DNA of 64,000 nt from Pseudopedobacter beijingensis (GTDB lineage Bacteria > Bacteroidota > Bacteroidia > Sphingobacteriales > Sphingobacteriaceae): assembly GCF_042678145.1 (NCBI RefSeq), contig NZ_JBHUDG010000018.1, positions 1 to 64,000 of the forward strand, written 5' to 3'. The notes under the pieces are model-generated. The model had not been told where the DNA came from. It did not search any database and saw only the letters and a program-made list of their open reading frames with translations. Made by a program: the position numbers and the translations under genes. Positions 45,338 through 54,874 of this stretch are shown piece by piece. Within the stretch, counting starts at the first letter, position 1. Each line of letters starts with the position of its first letter.

Positions 45338-46714
45338 TTAGTAAGTAGTTATATCCTTATTTCCTCTAAAGCCTCTTCTTTTTGATCCTCCGGTGCTTGA
45401 CTGTCCGTCTTTGGAAGAGTTCTTGTTCTTTTTTCTCCAGTCGTAGCCGCTATGGTTCTTTTTATCGGTATTCTTAGCTGGTTTATTAGTTCCCTTGTTT
45501 TCTCCGCTGGCTTTATGACTGTGTGAAGCAGGTTTCTTAGCTGCTTTTTTATCGGTTTCCTTAGCCGTGAAGTTCTGCATGGGGAAAGGATTGTTTTCAG
45601 CCACCGGGATAGATAAACCTATTACTTTCTCTATATCTTTTAAAAATGGTTTTTCGTCTACATCGCAAAAGGAGAAGGCAATACCTTCGGCTCCGGCTCT
45701 TCCGCTGCGGCCTATTCTATGTACATAGGTTTCGGGGATATTGGGTATTTCGTAGTTAATTACATATTTTAAATTATCTACATCTATCCCTCTGGCGGCA
45801 ATGTCTGTAGCTACTAGTACTCTTATTTTTTTAGTCTTGAACTCCTCCAATGCTCTTTGTCTGGCGTTCTGAGATTTGTTTCCGTGGATGGCGGCAGATT
45901 TGATGTTTTCTTTTAACAGTACTTTCACTACTTTGTCTGCGCCATGTTTTGTTTTGGTAAAAACCAGTACAGAGTCTATGTTCCTGTCTGTGAGTATATG
46001 GAATAATAAATTGTTCTTATTGCCTTTGTCTACAAAATATACGGTCTGGTTAATGGTTTCTGCTGTTGATGAAGCAGGTGTAACTTCAACTTTTACCGGC
46101 GATTTTAAAATCTCTTCAGACAGTTTTTGAATGACTGGCGGCATGGTGGCGGAAAAGAACAGCGATTGTCTGTGCTGTGGTAATACGGCAATAATTTTCT
46201 TGACATCATTGATAAAACCCATATCCAGCATCCTGTCTGCTTCGTCCAGCACAAAAAGACTGATGTGCTTTAAGCTCAGGTGCTTTTGATGCATCAGATC
46301 CAGCAACCGTCCCGGGGTAGCTACTAAAATATCTACACCTTTTTGCAGTGCATCTACTTGTGATTTCTGATTTACCCCACCAAAGATAACGGCATGTTTT
46401 AACCTCAGGTTTTTGCCATAGTCGCTAAAGCTGTCGCCAATCTGGATAGCCAGCTCACGGGTTGGTGTTACAATTAAAGCTTTAATGGCATTTTTCTGGT
46501 GACTTTGTTTCAACTCCTCATTCAGCAATTGCAGAATAGGGATGGCGAAAGCCGCAGTTTTTCCGGTTCCGGTTTGTGCGCATCCTAAAAGATCTTTCTT
46601 CTGTAAGATTAATGGAATGGCTTGTTCCTGAATAGGAGTTGGGTTACTGTAGTTTAAAGACTTTAAAGCTTTTTGTATGGGTTGAATCAGGTTCAACTCT
46701 TCGAATGATGCCAT
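45338..46714 (-). CDS. rhlE: DEAD-box RNA helicase, RhlE-like
   Basis: 458 aa from the start at 46714 (MASFEELNLIQPIQKAL); the frame continues upstream to 46765, but the extra 17 residues lie outside the helicase fold and within repeat sequence. Motifs in order: Q-motif NPTPIQEQAIP, AQTGTGKT, PTRELA, ATPGRLLDL, DEAD, FFSATM, ATDIAARGID, HRIGRSGR. The C-terminal tail is basic and rich in Lys, Asn, Gly and Ser (about 370-458), as in RhlE and related helicases that act on ribosome assembly or RNA decay. Single gene downstream of purL. Confidence 0.92.
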   Translation of the reverse strand: MASFEELNLIQPIQKALKSLNYSNPTPIQEQAIPLILQKKDLLGCAQTGTGKTAAFAIPILQLLNEELKQSHQKNAIKALIVTPTRELAIQIGDSFSDYGKNLRLKHAVIFGGVNQKSQVDALQKGVDILVATPGRLLDLMHQKHLSLKHISLFVLDEADRMLDMGFINDVKKIIAVLPQHRQSLFFSATMPPVIQKLSEEILKSPVKVEVTPASSTAETINQTVYFVDKGNKNNLLFHILTDRNIDSVLVFTKTKHGADKVVKVLLKENIKSAAIHGNKSQNARQRALEEFKTKKIRVLVATDIAARGIDVDNLKYVINYEIPNIPETYVHRIGRSGRAGAEGIAFSFCDVDEKPFLKDIEKVIGLSIPVAENNPFPMQNFTAKETDKKAAKKPASHSHKASGENKGTNKPAKNTDKKNHSGYDWRKKNKNSSKDGQSSTGGSKRRGFRGNKDITTY

Positions 46715-46754
46715 GGTTGTAGTATAAGCGGCAAAAATGCCTAAAGAAAAAAGA

Positions 46755-46869
46755 GGCTGTCTCATAAACAGGAATTGTCATATTGAGCGGAGTCGAAATA
46801 TGCCTTGAGTGGCACTAAATAGACTTCGACTCCGTTCAGCCTGACAAAAAACACTAATTTGAGACAGCC
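46755..46869 (-). terminator. Terminator-like inverted repeat of dispersed family B, after purL
   Basis: GGCTGTCTCA (46755-46764) and TGAGACAGCC (46860-46869) form the outer arms. Inside lies a second pair, TGAGCGGAGTCGAA and TTCGACTCCGTTCA. On the minus strand the structure follows the purL stop by 21 nt and ends in TCTTTTTTC, so it may terminate purL. Half of it recurs in inverse orientation at 11501-11533. Confidence 0.65.
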
Positions 46870-46890
46870 CGTTTTTTAGATTTTGTTATT

Positions 46891-49800
46891 TTATTTTTTA
46901 TTTTCTTCAATCCATTTTCTGGCATTTACGAAAGCTTCAATCCAAGGGGTAACCTCATCAGATTTTCTGTTGCTTGGGTAAAAACCATTTTGCCAAGGGA
47001 ATATTGCTCTTTCTAAGTGTGGCATCATGGCTAAATGACGGCCGTCTTTAGAAACAATAGCTGCGGTATTATCTCTGGATCCGTTAGGGTTTGCAGGATA
47101 AGTTCCGTGGCTATAGCCAATAGCAATATTGTACTCGCTGCACTCGTAAGGGAACTCGAATTTTCCTTCTCCGTGAGCAACCCAAATACCTAATTTAGAG
47201 CCAGCTAAAGATTTCAATAAGATTGAGTTGGTGTCTTTGGCAACATTCACGTTCAGGAAGATAGATTCGAACTTACCAGAACTGTTATGCTTCATTTTTA
47301 CTCTTTCTTTATGCTCAGGATAGATTAAGCCTAACTCTACCATTAACTGACATCCGTTACAAACACCTAAAGATAAAGTGTCCGGACGAGCGTAGAAGTT
47401 ATCTAAAGCTGCTTTTGCTTTTTGGTTGTATAAGAATGCACCAGCCCAACCTTTTGCAGAACCTAACACGTCTGAATTGGAGAAACCACCCACATAAACA
47501 ATAAAGTTTACATCAGAAAGGTCTTCTCTACCAGAAATTAAGTCGGTCATGTGAACGTCTTTCACGTCAAAACCAGCTAAGAACATAGAGTAAGCCATTT
47601 CACGATCGCCGTTTACACCTTTTTCTCTGATGATAGCTGCTTTAATACCGCTTTTTGTTTTTCTGCCATGCTCTAAACCTAAATCAACCAGTTTTCCTGT
47701 AAAGTTCTCAGGGAATCTGAATTCGATGGCGTGGTTGGTATAGTTCTCGAAACGCTCTGTAGCCAATTCAGGCTTAGTTTGTTTCAGGTCTAATAAATAA
47801 GAAGTTTTGTACCAGGTAGTTCTTAAATCGTCAACATTGAAAGATTTTTTGTTACCGTTTAAGCTTATTGTTAATTCGTTACCTAAAACTACTTTACCAA
47901 TAGTTTGGGCATTAACACCTTGGGCTGCAAGTTTGGCTTTTATTTCTGCCGCATTGCTTACCTGAAGTACCAAAGCAGGGTTTTCGGCAAATAATACTTT
48001 AGTTAGACTCGTTTCGTTGAAGAAATCAACGTTGGCGTCAATAGTAATATTCTTTTCTGCAAAACACATTTCTAATAAAGTAGTAATTAAACCACCAGAA
48101 GAAACGTCATGTCCTGCAAGAACTAAATCATTTTCAATTAAATCCTGAACCGCATTGAAAGCAGCTTTAAAATAAGCAACATCTTTAATGTCAGGGGTAT
48201 TATTTCCAACTTTGTTTAATACCTGTGCAAAAGAAGATCCACCTAAAGCCAATTCAGATTTAGTTAAGTCAATATAAATCAACTCTGTACCTTCTTGTTT
48301 TAACAAGTTTGGCGTAACGTGTTTTTTAACATCGGTAACTTCGCCAGAAGCAGAGATAATTACAGTACCCGGAGAGTAAACCACGCCGTCTTTGTATTTC
48401 TGCGTCATAGATAAAGAATCTTTACCCGTCGGGATATTGATTCCCAATTCGCAGGCAAAATTACTTACCGCTTCAACCGCGTCGTATAAACGGGCATCTT
48501 CACCTTTGTTTTTACAAGGCCACATCCAGTTGGCACTTAAAGAAATACCAGCAAGGCCACTTTCTATCGGTGCAAAAACAATATTTGCCAAAGATTCAGC
48601 TATTGCGATTCTAGATCCGGCAGCAGCATTAGCTAAAGCAATCGCAGGAGCATGTCCTACGGCTGTTGCTACACCCGCTTTTCCTCTGTAATCCATTGCC
48701 ATAGCACCAAAGTTGCTTAAAGGCAATTGTAAAGAACCAACGTTTTGTTGTTGTGCCACTCTACCTGTTACAGAACGGTCTACTTTATTTGTTAACCAGT
48801 CTTTACAAGCAACAGCTTCTAATTGAAGAACTTCGTTTAAGTAAGTGTCTAGTTTTTCTTCTTTATATTCGATATCAGAGAAACTTTCTGTTTGTTTCTC
48901 GTCAGTCATAATCGTTTTTGGAGGATTACCGAACATATCTTCCAATTTCCAGTCGATAGGTTTTTCGCCCGTAACTGAAGATTCAAAAGTGAACTGATGG
49001 TCGCCAGTAATATCACCAACTACATAGAAAGGTGCTCTTTCTCTTTCAGCTACTTTTTGTAGAGTATCAATATCTTTCTCCTGAATCACCAATCCCATTC
49101 TTTCCTGAGATTCGTTTCCGCAGATTTCTTTAGCAGAAAGGGTAGGGTCGCCCACAGGTAATTTAGATAAATCAATTTTACCACCTGTAGCCTCAACCAA
49201 TTCAGAAAGACAGTTTAAGTGGCCACCTGCACCATGGTCATGTATAGATACGATTGGGTTGTGTCCGCTTTCCATCATCGCTCTGATAGCGTTGAAAACC
49301 CTTTTTTGCATTTCTGGGTTAGAACGTTGAATGGCGTTTAATTCAATAGCGCTGTTAGATGCTCCTGTATCTAAAGAAGATACTGCCGAACCACCCATAC
49401 CAATGCGGTAGTTGTCGCCACCCATCACTACAATTTTATCTCCAGCTTTAGGATCGTTCTTTTTAGCATCTTTATACAAACCGTAGCCAATACCACCAGC
49501 TTGCATAATTACTTTATCAAAACCAAAACGTTTACCATTTTCTTCGTGTTCGAAAGTGAAAACAGAACCGTTAATTACCGGCTGACCAAATTTATTTCCA
49601 AAATCAGAAGCACCATTAGATGCTTTGATCAGGATGTCCATTGGTGTTTGGTATAACCAATCTCTTTCCGGCATACCGTTTTCCCAATCTCTTCCTTTTT
49701 CTAAACGAGAATAAGAAGTCATGTAAACTGCTGTTCCGGCTAAAGGTGCACTACCTATACCTCCAGCAATTCTGTCTCTAATTTCACCACCAGAACCTGT

Positions 49801-50583
49801 AGCGGCACCGTTGAAAGGCTCTACCGTAGTAGGGAAGTTGTGTGTTTCGGCTTTTAAAGAAAGTACAGAATCTACCTCTGTAACTTCAAAAAAGTCTGCT
49901 TTATCTTGTGTAGCCGGAGCAAATTGCTCCATTTTAGGCCCTTTAGTGAAAGAAACGTTATCCTTATAAGCAGAAACTACTTTGTTAGGATTGGTCTCCG
50001 TGGTCTTTTTGATTAATTTGAATAGAGAAAGTGGTTTTTCTTCACCATCTATAATAAAACGACCATTGAAGATTTTATGACGGCAGTGTTCCGAATTTAC
50101 CTGAGAGAAACCAAAAACTTCAGAATCTGTTAGTTTACGTCCGTTTTTCTCGGCAACAGATTTTAAGTAATTGATTTCTTCGTCACTCAATGCCAAACCT
50201 TCTTCTTTATTGAAGGTGTCAATGTCATCAATATATTTAATAGGCTCTGGTTGGATATCGATTTCGAAAATATCCTGTCCCAGACCATTGTAAATTACTT
50301 CCAGCATGCTGTCGTGTGCAGCATTGGCGTTGTCTACTTCTGAAAATTCCTCGATACGTAAGATTCCCTGAATCCCCATGTTTTGGGTGATTTCTACAGC
50401 ATTTGTTGCCCATGGGGTTAACATTTCTTTACGTGGCCCTTTAAAAAATCCCTCTAAAGTATTGTTATCTAATACTTTGCCGTCTAGCAGCCAGTTCAGT
50501 TTTTCTTTGTCTTCTGAGGAGATTGGGTTTTGAGAATGGATGGCGTAAATACTACCACTATTGCTTTTAGCAAAAACGATCAT
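46891..50583 (-). CDS. purL: Phosphoribosylformylglycinamidine synthase, large single-chain form
   Basis: 1230 aa, the proteobacterial/eukaryotic long type with a fused glutaminase. Order of parts: N-terminal PurS-like region, linker DSEVFGFSQVNSEHCRHKIF, two ATP-grasp-like synthetase halves (LKAETHNFPTTVEPFNGAATGSGGEIRD; ALANAAAGSRIAIAE), and a C-terminal class I glutaminase with the nucleophile in LGVCNGCQLM and catalytic His in AHGEGKF. It converts FGAR to FGAM in purine synthesis. Single gene. Confidence 0.97.
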   Translation of the reverse strand: MIVFAKSNSGSIYAIHSQNPISSEDKEKLNWLLDGKVLDNNTLEGFFKGPRKEMLTPWATNAVEITQNMGIQGILRIEEFSEVDNANAAHDSMLEVIYNGLGQDIFEIDIQPEPIKYIDDIDTFNKEEGLALSDEEINYLKSVAEKNGRKLTDSEVFGFSQVNSEHCRHKIFNGRFIIDGEEKPLSLFKLIKKTTETNPNKVVSAYKDNVSFTKGPKMEQFAPATQDKADFFEVTEVDSVLSLKAETHNFPTTVEPFNGAATGSGGEIRDRIAGGIGSAPLAGTAVYMTSYSRLEKGRDWENGMPERDWLYQTPMDILIKASNGASDFGNKFGQPVINGSVFTFEHEENGKRFGFDKVIMQAGGIGYGLYKDAKKNDPKAGDKIVVMGGDNYRIGMGGSAVSSLDTGASNSAIELNAIQRSNPEMQKRVFNAIRAMMESGHNPIVSIHDHGAGGHLNCLSELVEATGGKIDLSKLPVGDPTLSAKEICGNESQERMGLVIQEKDIDTLQKVAERERAPFYVVGDITGDHQFTFESSVTGEKPIDWKLEDMFGNPPKTIMTDEKQTESFSDIEYKEEKLDTYLNEVLQLEAVACKDWLTNKVDRSVTGRVAQQQNVGSLQLPLSNFGAMAMDYRGKAGVATAVGHAPAIALANAAAGSRIAIAESLANIVFAPIESGLAGISLSANWMWPCKNKGEDARLYDAVEAVSNFACELGINIPTGKDSLSMTQKYKDGVVYSPGTVIISASGEVTDVKKHVTPNLLKQEGTELIYIDLTKSELALGGSSFAQVLNKVGNNTPDIKDVAYFKAAFNAVQDLIENDLVLAGHDVSSGGLITTLLEMCFAEKNITIDANVDFFNETSLTKVLFAENPALVLQVSNAAEIKAKLAAQGVNAQTIGKVVLGNELTISLNGNKKSFNVDDLRTTWYKTSYLLDLKQTKPELATERFENYTNHAIEFRFPENFTGKLVDLGLEHGRKTKSGIKAAIIREKGVNGDREMAYSMFLAGFDVKDVHMTDLISGREDLSDVNFIVYVGGFSNSDVLGSAKGWAGAFLYNQKAKAALDNFYARPDTLSLGVCNGCQLMVELGLIYPEHKERVKMKHNSSGKFESIFLNVNVAKDTNSILLKSLAGSKLGIWVAHGEGKFEFPYECSEYNIAIGYSHGTYPANPNGSRDNTAAIVSKDGRHLAMMPHLERAIFPWQNGFYPSNRKSDEVTPWIEAFVNARKWIEENKK

Positions 50584-52021
50584 GATTCTACTTTAGATTG
50601 AAAGCGCAAAGATACATAAATCACTTTGTTTATAGGAGCTTTTTTTAAGATTATATGTGTTATTTTATACTGTTTTGTAGATTGGTTTCTTTTTGTGTGG
50701 ATGGTTTGAGGTTTTAATAGTCGATAGTCAATAGACCATTGTCCATAGTTGATTGACTATAGTTCATCATTGATCGTTATAAATCATTCATAGTTATAAT
50801 CGTTCATCATTCAGAAGTTTATCGTTTCTACCTTAAATAAACTCCGTCACCCTGAGGTATTCGAAGGGTCTGTTTGTTGATTGGTAATGACTGTTAATAC
50901 TTGCTGTGCTAAGATTTTGATAATGAGATTGCTTCGTTCCTCGCAATGACGATTTGTTTTGTAGTCCATTGTCCATAGTCGATAGACCATGGCTCATCAT
51001 TCACTAGCTATAATCGTTCATAGTTATAACAGTTCATCGTTTTAAAAATTCATCGTTCAGAAGTTTATCGTTTCTACCCTAAATAAACGACGTCACCCTG
51101 AGGCACTCGAAGGGTCTGTTTGTTGATTGGCGATGACTGTTATTATTTGAGTGTTATTTTATTTGCCTTTACTCATGGCTTTCCGGCTTCTTGACCAGCC
51201 TAGTCAAGATACTTTTTTCCGCAAAAAGTATCCAAAAACTCTCCGCTACGCCCAATTCTTTGAAAAGGTTTTGCTAGGGCTTGACCTGTGTGTTCCGAAT
51301 TGTTCTGATGCGGAATTTAAAGCTAAACGGATGTTTGTTATTCGGCCAAATCTTATCAGGACGTTTGATGTTCTTAGCAATGGCTTGTAGTAGTTCATCA
51401 TTCATAGTTATATAGTCCAGAGTTTATTGTTTTAACAGTTCATCATTCATAAGTTTATCGTTTCTACCTTAAATAAACGATGTCACCCAGAGGCACTCGA
51501 AGGGTCTGTTGGTTGATTAGCAATGACTGTTAATACTTATTATTATGCTAATATTTTGATAATGAGATTACTTCGTTCCTCGTAATGGCGATTTGTTTTG
51601 TAGTCAATTGTCCATAGTCGATAGACCATAGTTTATTATTTTAACATTCATAAGTTATAATCGTTCATCATTCTAAAGCAGTTCATCGTTTCTACTTTAA
51701 ATAAACGACGTCACCCTGAGGCACTCGAAGGGTCTGTTTGTTGATTGGCGATGACTGTTAATACTTTCTGTGCTAAGATTTTGATAATGAGATTACTTCG
51801 TTCCTCGTAATGACGATTTGTTTTGTAGTCAATTGTCCATAGTCGATAGACCATAGTTTATTGTTTCAACATTCATCATTCATAGTTATAATCATTCATA
51901 GTTTCATATAGTTCATCATTACAATAATTCATCATTCAGAAGTTCCCCATAAAAGCAAGGCAATTTTTTGATAATTAAAGCAAAATTCTATTATTACTAC
52001 ACAAAAATTGATTGATTTAAA
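50584..52021. repeat. Long array of dispersed repeat family A (inverse orientation)
   Basis: Gene-free. Words such as TTGTCCATAGTCGATAGACCATAG, TCACCCTGAGGCACTCGAAGGGTCTGTT and GAGATTGCTTCGTTCCTCGCAATGACGATTTGTTTT recur three to four times, as reverse complements of the 15 and 44 kb arrays. A 79-codon plus-strand frame (51151-51390) contains MAFRLLDQPSQDTFFRKKYP but shares parts with the 44.5-44.85 kb array, so it is treated as repeat sequence rather than a gene. Confidence 0.85.
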
Positions 52022-52597
52022 TCAAGATATAGCAGTGTTTCTGATACGGCTGAGTGTTTCGGGAGCCATATTAAGAAAAGAAGCAATCTGTCCCAGTTTT
52101 AGACGAGAGAGTGCCCATGGCATCAGCTCTTTAAATTTGGTATAACGTACAGAACGGTTGAGGTAGAGGAGTAAGGCTGTATGCTGGTCTTTCAGACAAT
52201 GCGAGTATTCCAGTAAAAAGCGGGCAATATAATTCGACTCCGGATACAATTGGTACATACTTATCAGATCCCGATAATGCAACCCTAATAAATAGGAGTT
52301 TTCTTCTGCAAAGACGGTACAATGCGATTTTTGATGTATATGAAAGCTACGATGTTCTATCAGAAAATCCTGTTCTTTATAAAAAGCGGTAATCTGTTTA
52401 CGCTCTTCTATGTGTGTATATGAAACCAAAAGTCCGTTTATAACAAAGTAAACCATTTGCAAAATTTCTCCCTGATTATAAAGAACGTCATTTTTTGAAA
52501 TTCTTAAAATACGGAGGCGATGTAGCAGAAATATTTTCAAACTTTCTGATAAAGGATGTATTTCATCCAGATATTTTAAGAGTAAATTTCTTTCCAT
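52022..52597 (-). CDS. Crp/Fnr-family transcriptional regulator
   Basis: 191 aa. The cyclic-nucleotide-binding-like domain covers ~20-120 (VLYNQGEILQMVYFVINGLLVSYTH). The C-terminal winged helix contains LKLGQIASFLNMAPETLSRIR. Bacteroidota have many such small regulators that probably do not bind cAMP. It is divergent from the small HTH gene at 52715 and may control it or the genes beyond it (inference). Confidence 0.88.
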   Translation of the reverse strand: MERNLLLKYLDEIHPLSESLKIFLLHRLRILRISKNDVLYNQGEILQMVYFVINGLLVSYTHIEERKQITAFYKEQDFLIEHRSFHIHQKSHCTVFAEENSYLLGLHYRDLISMYQLYPESNYIARFLLEYSHCLKDQHTALLLYLNRSVRYTKFKELMPWALSRLKLGQIASFLNMAPETLSRIRNTAIS

Positions 52598-52714
52598 AGC
52601 ATTATTTGATTTGGGTTAACTTATGTTTAAACTAACAAGATTAAATTAGAGTTACAAACTTATTTTTTATTTCCTGACGTATATAAATTTAATTTTTTAA
52701 AAAATAATACTGCT

Positions 52715-53011
52715 ATGATTGAAATTTTACAATTTTTACAAGAGCTCCCAGTGATTAAAGGTGAGATTCAACAAATCGCTGAATTATTGAAAAACATAAT
52801 GGAATTGAAGCTTAAAGAGGGGCAGCTTCAGGCCTTAGAAAAAGACCATCTGGTAGATTCCAGTAAAGTGAAACAACTATTGGGTATCAGCGATAGTACT
52901 TTGTTGCGTTATAAACAGAAGGGTATTCTGGTTCCAAGAGCATTGGGTGGCAAGTTTTATCTGTTGTCGGATATTTATGCCGTGGAACAGCAGTTTAACA
53001 AAGACAGCTGA
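52715..53011 (+). CDS. Small HTH protein (HTH_17/excisionase-like)
   Basis: 98 aa. Residues 1-45 are helical and acidic/hydrophobic (MIEILQFLQELPVIKGEIQQ), suited to dimerisation. Residues 46-95 form a MerR/excisionase-like DNA-binding domain (VDSSKVKQLLGISDSTLLRYKQKG, ALGGKFYLLSDIYAVEQQF). Such proteins are common at Bacteroidota integrated elements. It lies just upstream of two phased repeat arrays and the DUF6266/lysis-like genes, and could bind those arrays (inference). Confidence 0.85.
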   Translation: MIEILQFLQELPVIKGEIQQIAELLKNIMELKLKEGQLQALEKDHLVDSSKVKQLLGISDSTLLRYKQKGILVPRALGGKFYLLSDIYAVEQQFNKDS

Positions 53012-53159
53012 ATTTCATATCCCGATATCGTCTTTTTCCAAAGACGGTATCGGGGCAGAAAATTAAAAAATCAAAATTTTTGTAGTCCATAATTCATAGT
53101 CCATAGTCGATGGTCCATGGTCGATGGTTCATCATTAAAAACTCAGCATTCATAAACTC

Positions 53160-53313
53160 CTTACGTTTTTCCCTCATTTCACCCTCTGTTCTCTTAATCT
53201 CCTCCGTACCATCTCCTTTGCAAAGCTTACGTTTTTCTTACGCTTCTCCTACAGTTCTCTTACGTTCCTCTTACGCGGGGCTTACGTTTCTCTTACGTAG
53301 CGCTTACGTAACG
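53160..53313. repeat. Array of fourteen 11-bp units, consensus CTTACGTTTCT
   Basis: CTTACG (or one-base variants) starts at 53226, 53237, 53248 (CCTACA), 53259, 53270, 53281, 53292 and 53303: eight units with exactly 11-nt spacing. A further CTTACG at 53160 is 66 nt (6 x 11) away, and positions 53171-53215 keep weaker matches (CTTAAT at 53193). Total length is 14 x 11 = 154 nt. A period near one helical turn puts all copies on one face of the DNA. Confidence 0.85.
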
Positions 53314-53433
53314 TAGAAAAAAACTAAGAAAAAGGTAGTAAAAACGCAGGTAAACTACCGGATGAGGTCACCGTTTGCTTATAACCAGTTTCTGTAATTT
53401 CTGGTAAAAACGAAAAACAGGAGATCCAAAACT

Positions 53434-53468
53434 ATCAATATCAGTCAATGTTGGTCAATACCCATCAA
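53434..53468. repeat. Four TCAAT words with 10-bp spacing
   Basis: TCAAT occurs at 53434, 53444, 53454 and 53464, each exactly 10 nt apart, with variable bases between. It lies 120-155 nt upstream of the DUF6266 ATG. Helically phased sites suggest cooperative protein binding. Confidence 0.65.
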
Positions 53469-53589
53469 TAAGCGTCACGCTGTTTTTTGTTGCATATCAG
53501 TGCTTTATGTTTGTTTTATGGCAGGCAAAATATACCGGTATCAGCAAGTGGCCATGTGGTTTAATTATTAATTTTTAAAATCAAAAAAA

Positions 53590-54240
53590 ATGGGACGTTA
53601 TAATCGAGGAATACTCGGGAACTTTTCCGGCAAGGTCGGAACGGTTATAGGCAGTCATTGGAAGGGCATAGACTATATGCGCAGTCTTCCCAGAAAATCG
53701 GGCAAGGCGCCCTCAGAAAGTCAGCTACAGCAGCATTTGAAGTTTGCACTGGCAGTACATTTCAACAAACCTATCAGTGCGCTGGTAAATACAGGTTTCG
53801 GTAATCTGGCTAAAAAGCGGGTAAGTGGTTATAATCTGGCGGTGCAATACACTATGAAGCATGCCATTACAGGTGCTTTTCCTAATTATGAGCTTGATTA
53901 CAGTAAGCTGGTCATCAGTTCGGGGTCTTTGGCTCCGGTTACAGACGCTGTAGCTACTTCATCGGCACCTAAAAGTTTAATCATTAGCTGGGAAAATAAT
54001 GCTGTGGGCGAGCATAATGCACATGCAGACGACAAGCTTATGTTTTTGGTGTATAACCCGGCAAAAGCGCGTTATATCTTTCTGATAGAAGGGGAAAGCC
54101 GTGAGAATGAAAGTCAGGAGATTACCGTACCGCTTAATTTTTCGGGAGATGAAGTAGAGGTTTATGCTGCTTTTATTTCCAGAGACGGCAATCAGGTATC
54201 TGACAGTGCCTACGTTGGTAAAGTGCTGATTGCTTCTTAA
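53590..54240 (+). CDS. DUF6266-family protein, 216 aa
   Basis: Starts MGRYNRGILGNFSGKVGTVI, followed by GSHWKGIDYMRSLPRKSGKA, the characteristic N-terminus of DUF6266 proteins, which are widespread and often multicopy in Bacteroidota. Residues ~1-100 are basic with helical parts (QLQQHLKFALAVHFNKPI); ~120-216 look like an immunoglobulin-like beta domain (LIISWENNAVGEHNAHADDK, EVEVYAAFISRDGN). No signal peptide. Function unknown. It follows the repeat arrays and precedes the lysis-cassette-like genes, with a terminator between. Confidence 0.85.
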   Translation: MGRYNRGILGNFSGKVGTVIGSHWKGIDYMRSLPRKSGKAPSESQLQQHLKFALAVHFNKPISALVNTGFGNLAKKRVSGYNLAVQYTMKHAITGAFPNYELDYSKLVISSGSLAPVTDAVATSSAPKSLIISWENNAVGEHNAHADDKLMFLVYNPAKARYIFLIEGESRENESQEITVPLNFSGDEVEVYAAFISRDGNQVSDSAYVGKVLIAS

Positions 54241-54437
54241 AGATGGACCTCTCGGAAGAAAAGAATGCAATTGTTTAGCGAAGTAAGGGACGAGAGCCTG
54301 AGTTGAGCTAAAATAAATCCTGCTCTATTTTACAAGAGGCGGGGTAAGCAGGTGTCTTCTGAGATGGTTTCATGGCTGTTGAAGTGGATGTATATGCGGC
54401 CTTATAAGTGCTGTGTTTTATCTGAAACAGCTTAAAT

Positions 54438-54486
54438 AGCTCCCTCTGTCATTGGGGATTACCTCTGTCGGGGGAGCTTTTGTTTT
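54438..54486 (+). terminator. Intrinsic terminator upstream of the holin-like gene
   Basis: AGCTCCC (54438-54444) pairs with GGGAGCT (54472-54478), followed at once by TTTGTTTTTT. It lies 200 nt after the DUF6266 stop and only 23 nt before the holin-like ATG, so it may act as an attenuator for the cassette as well as ending the DUF6266 transcript. Confidence 0.75.
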
Positions 54487-54508
54487 TTATTTCACTCAAA
54501 ATTTCTGT

Positions 54509-54874
54509 ATGATGATTACTTTAAAAATTTTTCAATTTTCTTTTAAGCCCTATGCGGTGCTGCTGTTTTTTAGTATGCTCTTATTGCTATGGTGGAGCGC
54601 ACCTCTATGGGTTTACCGGGTAGATAGTACCATTGGTTTGGTAGATCAGGGAATATGGTACCTGATTGTTCTGGCTATTCTGGTATTTATGTTGCTATTG
54701 GCCTTGTGCTGGTGGCTTTTAGAACATTTTTTGCATACGCTGGGACTTCCGGATATATATGCTATGGTTTCACAAATTAAAATACTTTCGATATGGCAGC
54801 AACTCGTATTTTACTGGGCTTCTTTTGCCTTATTGCTATCTACGGCCATAGCCTGTCTGGTGGCTATCTGTTAA
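54509..54874 (+). CDS. Small three-TM membrane protein, holin-like
   Basis: 121 aa from ATG 54509 (MMITLKIFQFSFKPY); the frame extends upstream through the terminator, where no start is plausible. Three hydrophobic segments at about 13-33, 49-72 and 97-120 give the topology of a class I holin. Its last 82 nt overlap the start of the CHAP endolysin-like gene in another frame, as holin and endolysin genes often do. No sequence family is recognised; the holin role is inferred from size, topology and neighbours. Confidence 0.65.
   Translation: MMITLKIFQFSFKPYAVLLFFSMLLLLWWSAPLWVYRVDSTIGLVDQGIWYLIVLAILVFMLLLALCWWLLEHFLHTLGLPDIYAMVSQIKILSIWQQLVFYWASFALLLSTAIACLVAIC

Larger units (their letters stand above)
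53012..53589. other. Gene-free region carrying two phased repeat arrays
   Basis: Starts with a CCCGATATCGTC...GACGGTATCGGG hairpin (53018-53055), a terminator-like structure for the HTH gene. Then come a short family A fragment (53085-53160), the 11-bp array (53160-53313), a GGTAGT/ACTACC hairpin (53334-53359) and the 10-bp-phased TCAAT array (53434-53468), followed by about 120 nt of leader to the DUF6266 gene. Confidence 0.75.

Noticed and set aside
51151..51390. 79-codon frame containing MAFRLLDQPSQDTFF
   Set aside because: Sits inside a family A array and shares sequence with the inverted segments at 44.5-44.85 kb; more likely repeat sequence than a gene.
53110..53316. 68-codon plus-strand frame with 11-residue repeats (LRFS..SP.VL)
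   Set aside because: The repeats come from the 11-bp DNA array read in three frames; the 5' part lies in a family A fragment. No start signal or family.
53434..53468. CRISPR-like array (TCAAT repeats)
   Set aside because: The repeat is only 5 bp with 5-bp spacers and there are no cas genes; also considered and rejected for the 7-bp microsatellite at 44174.
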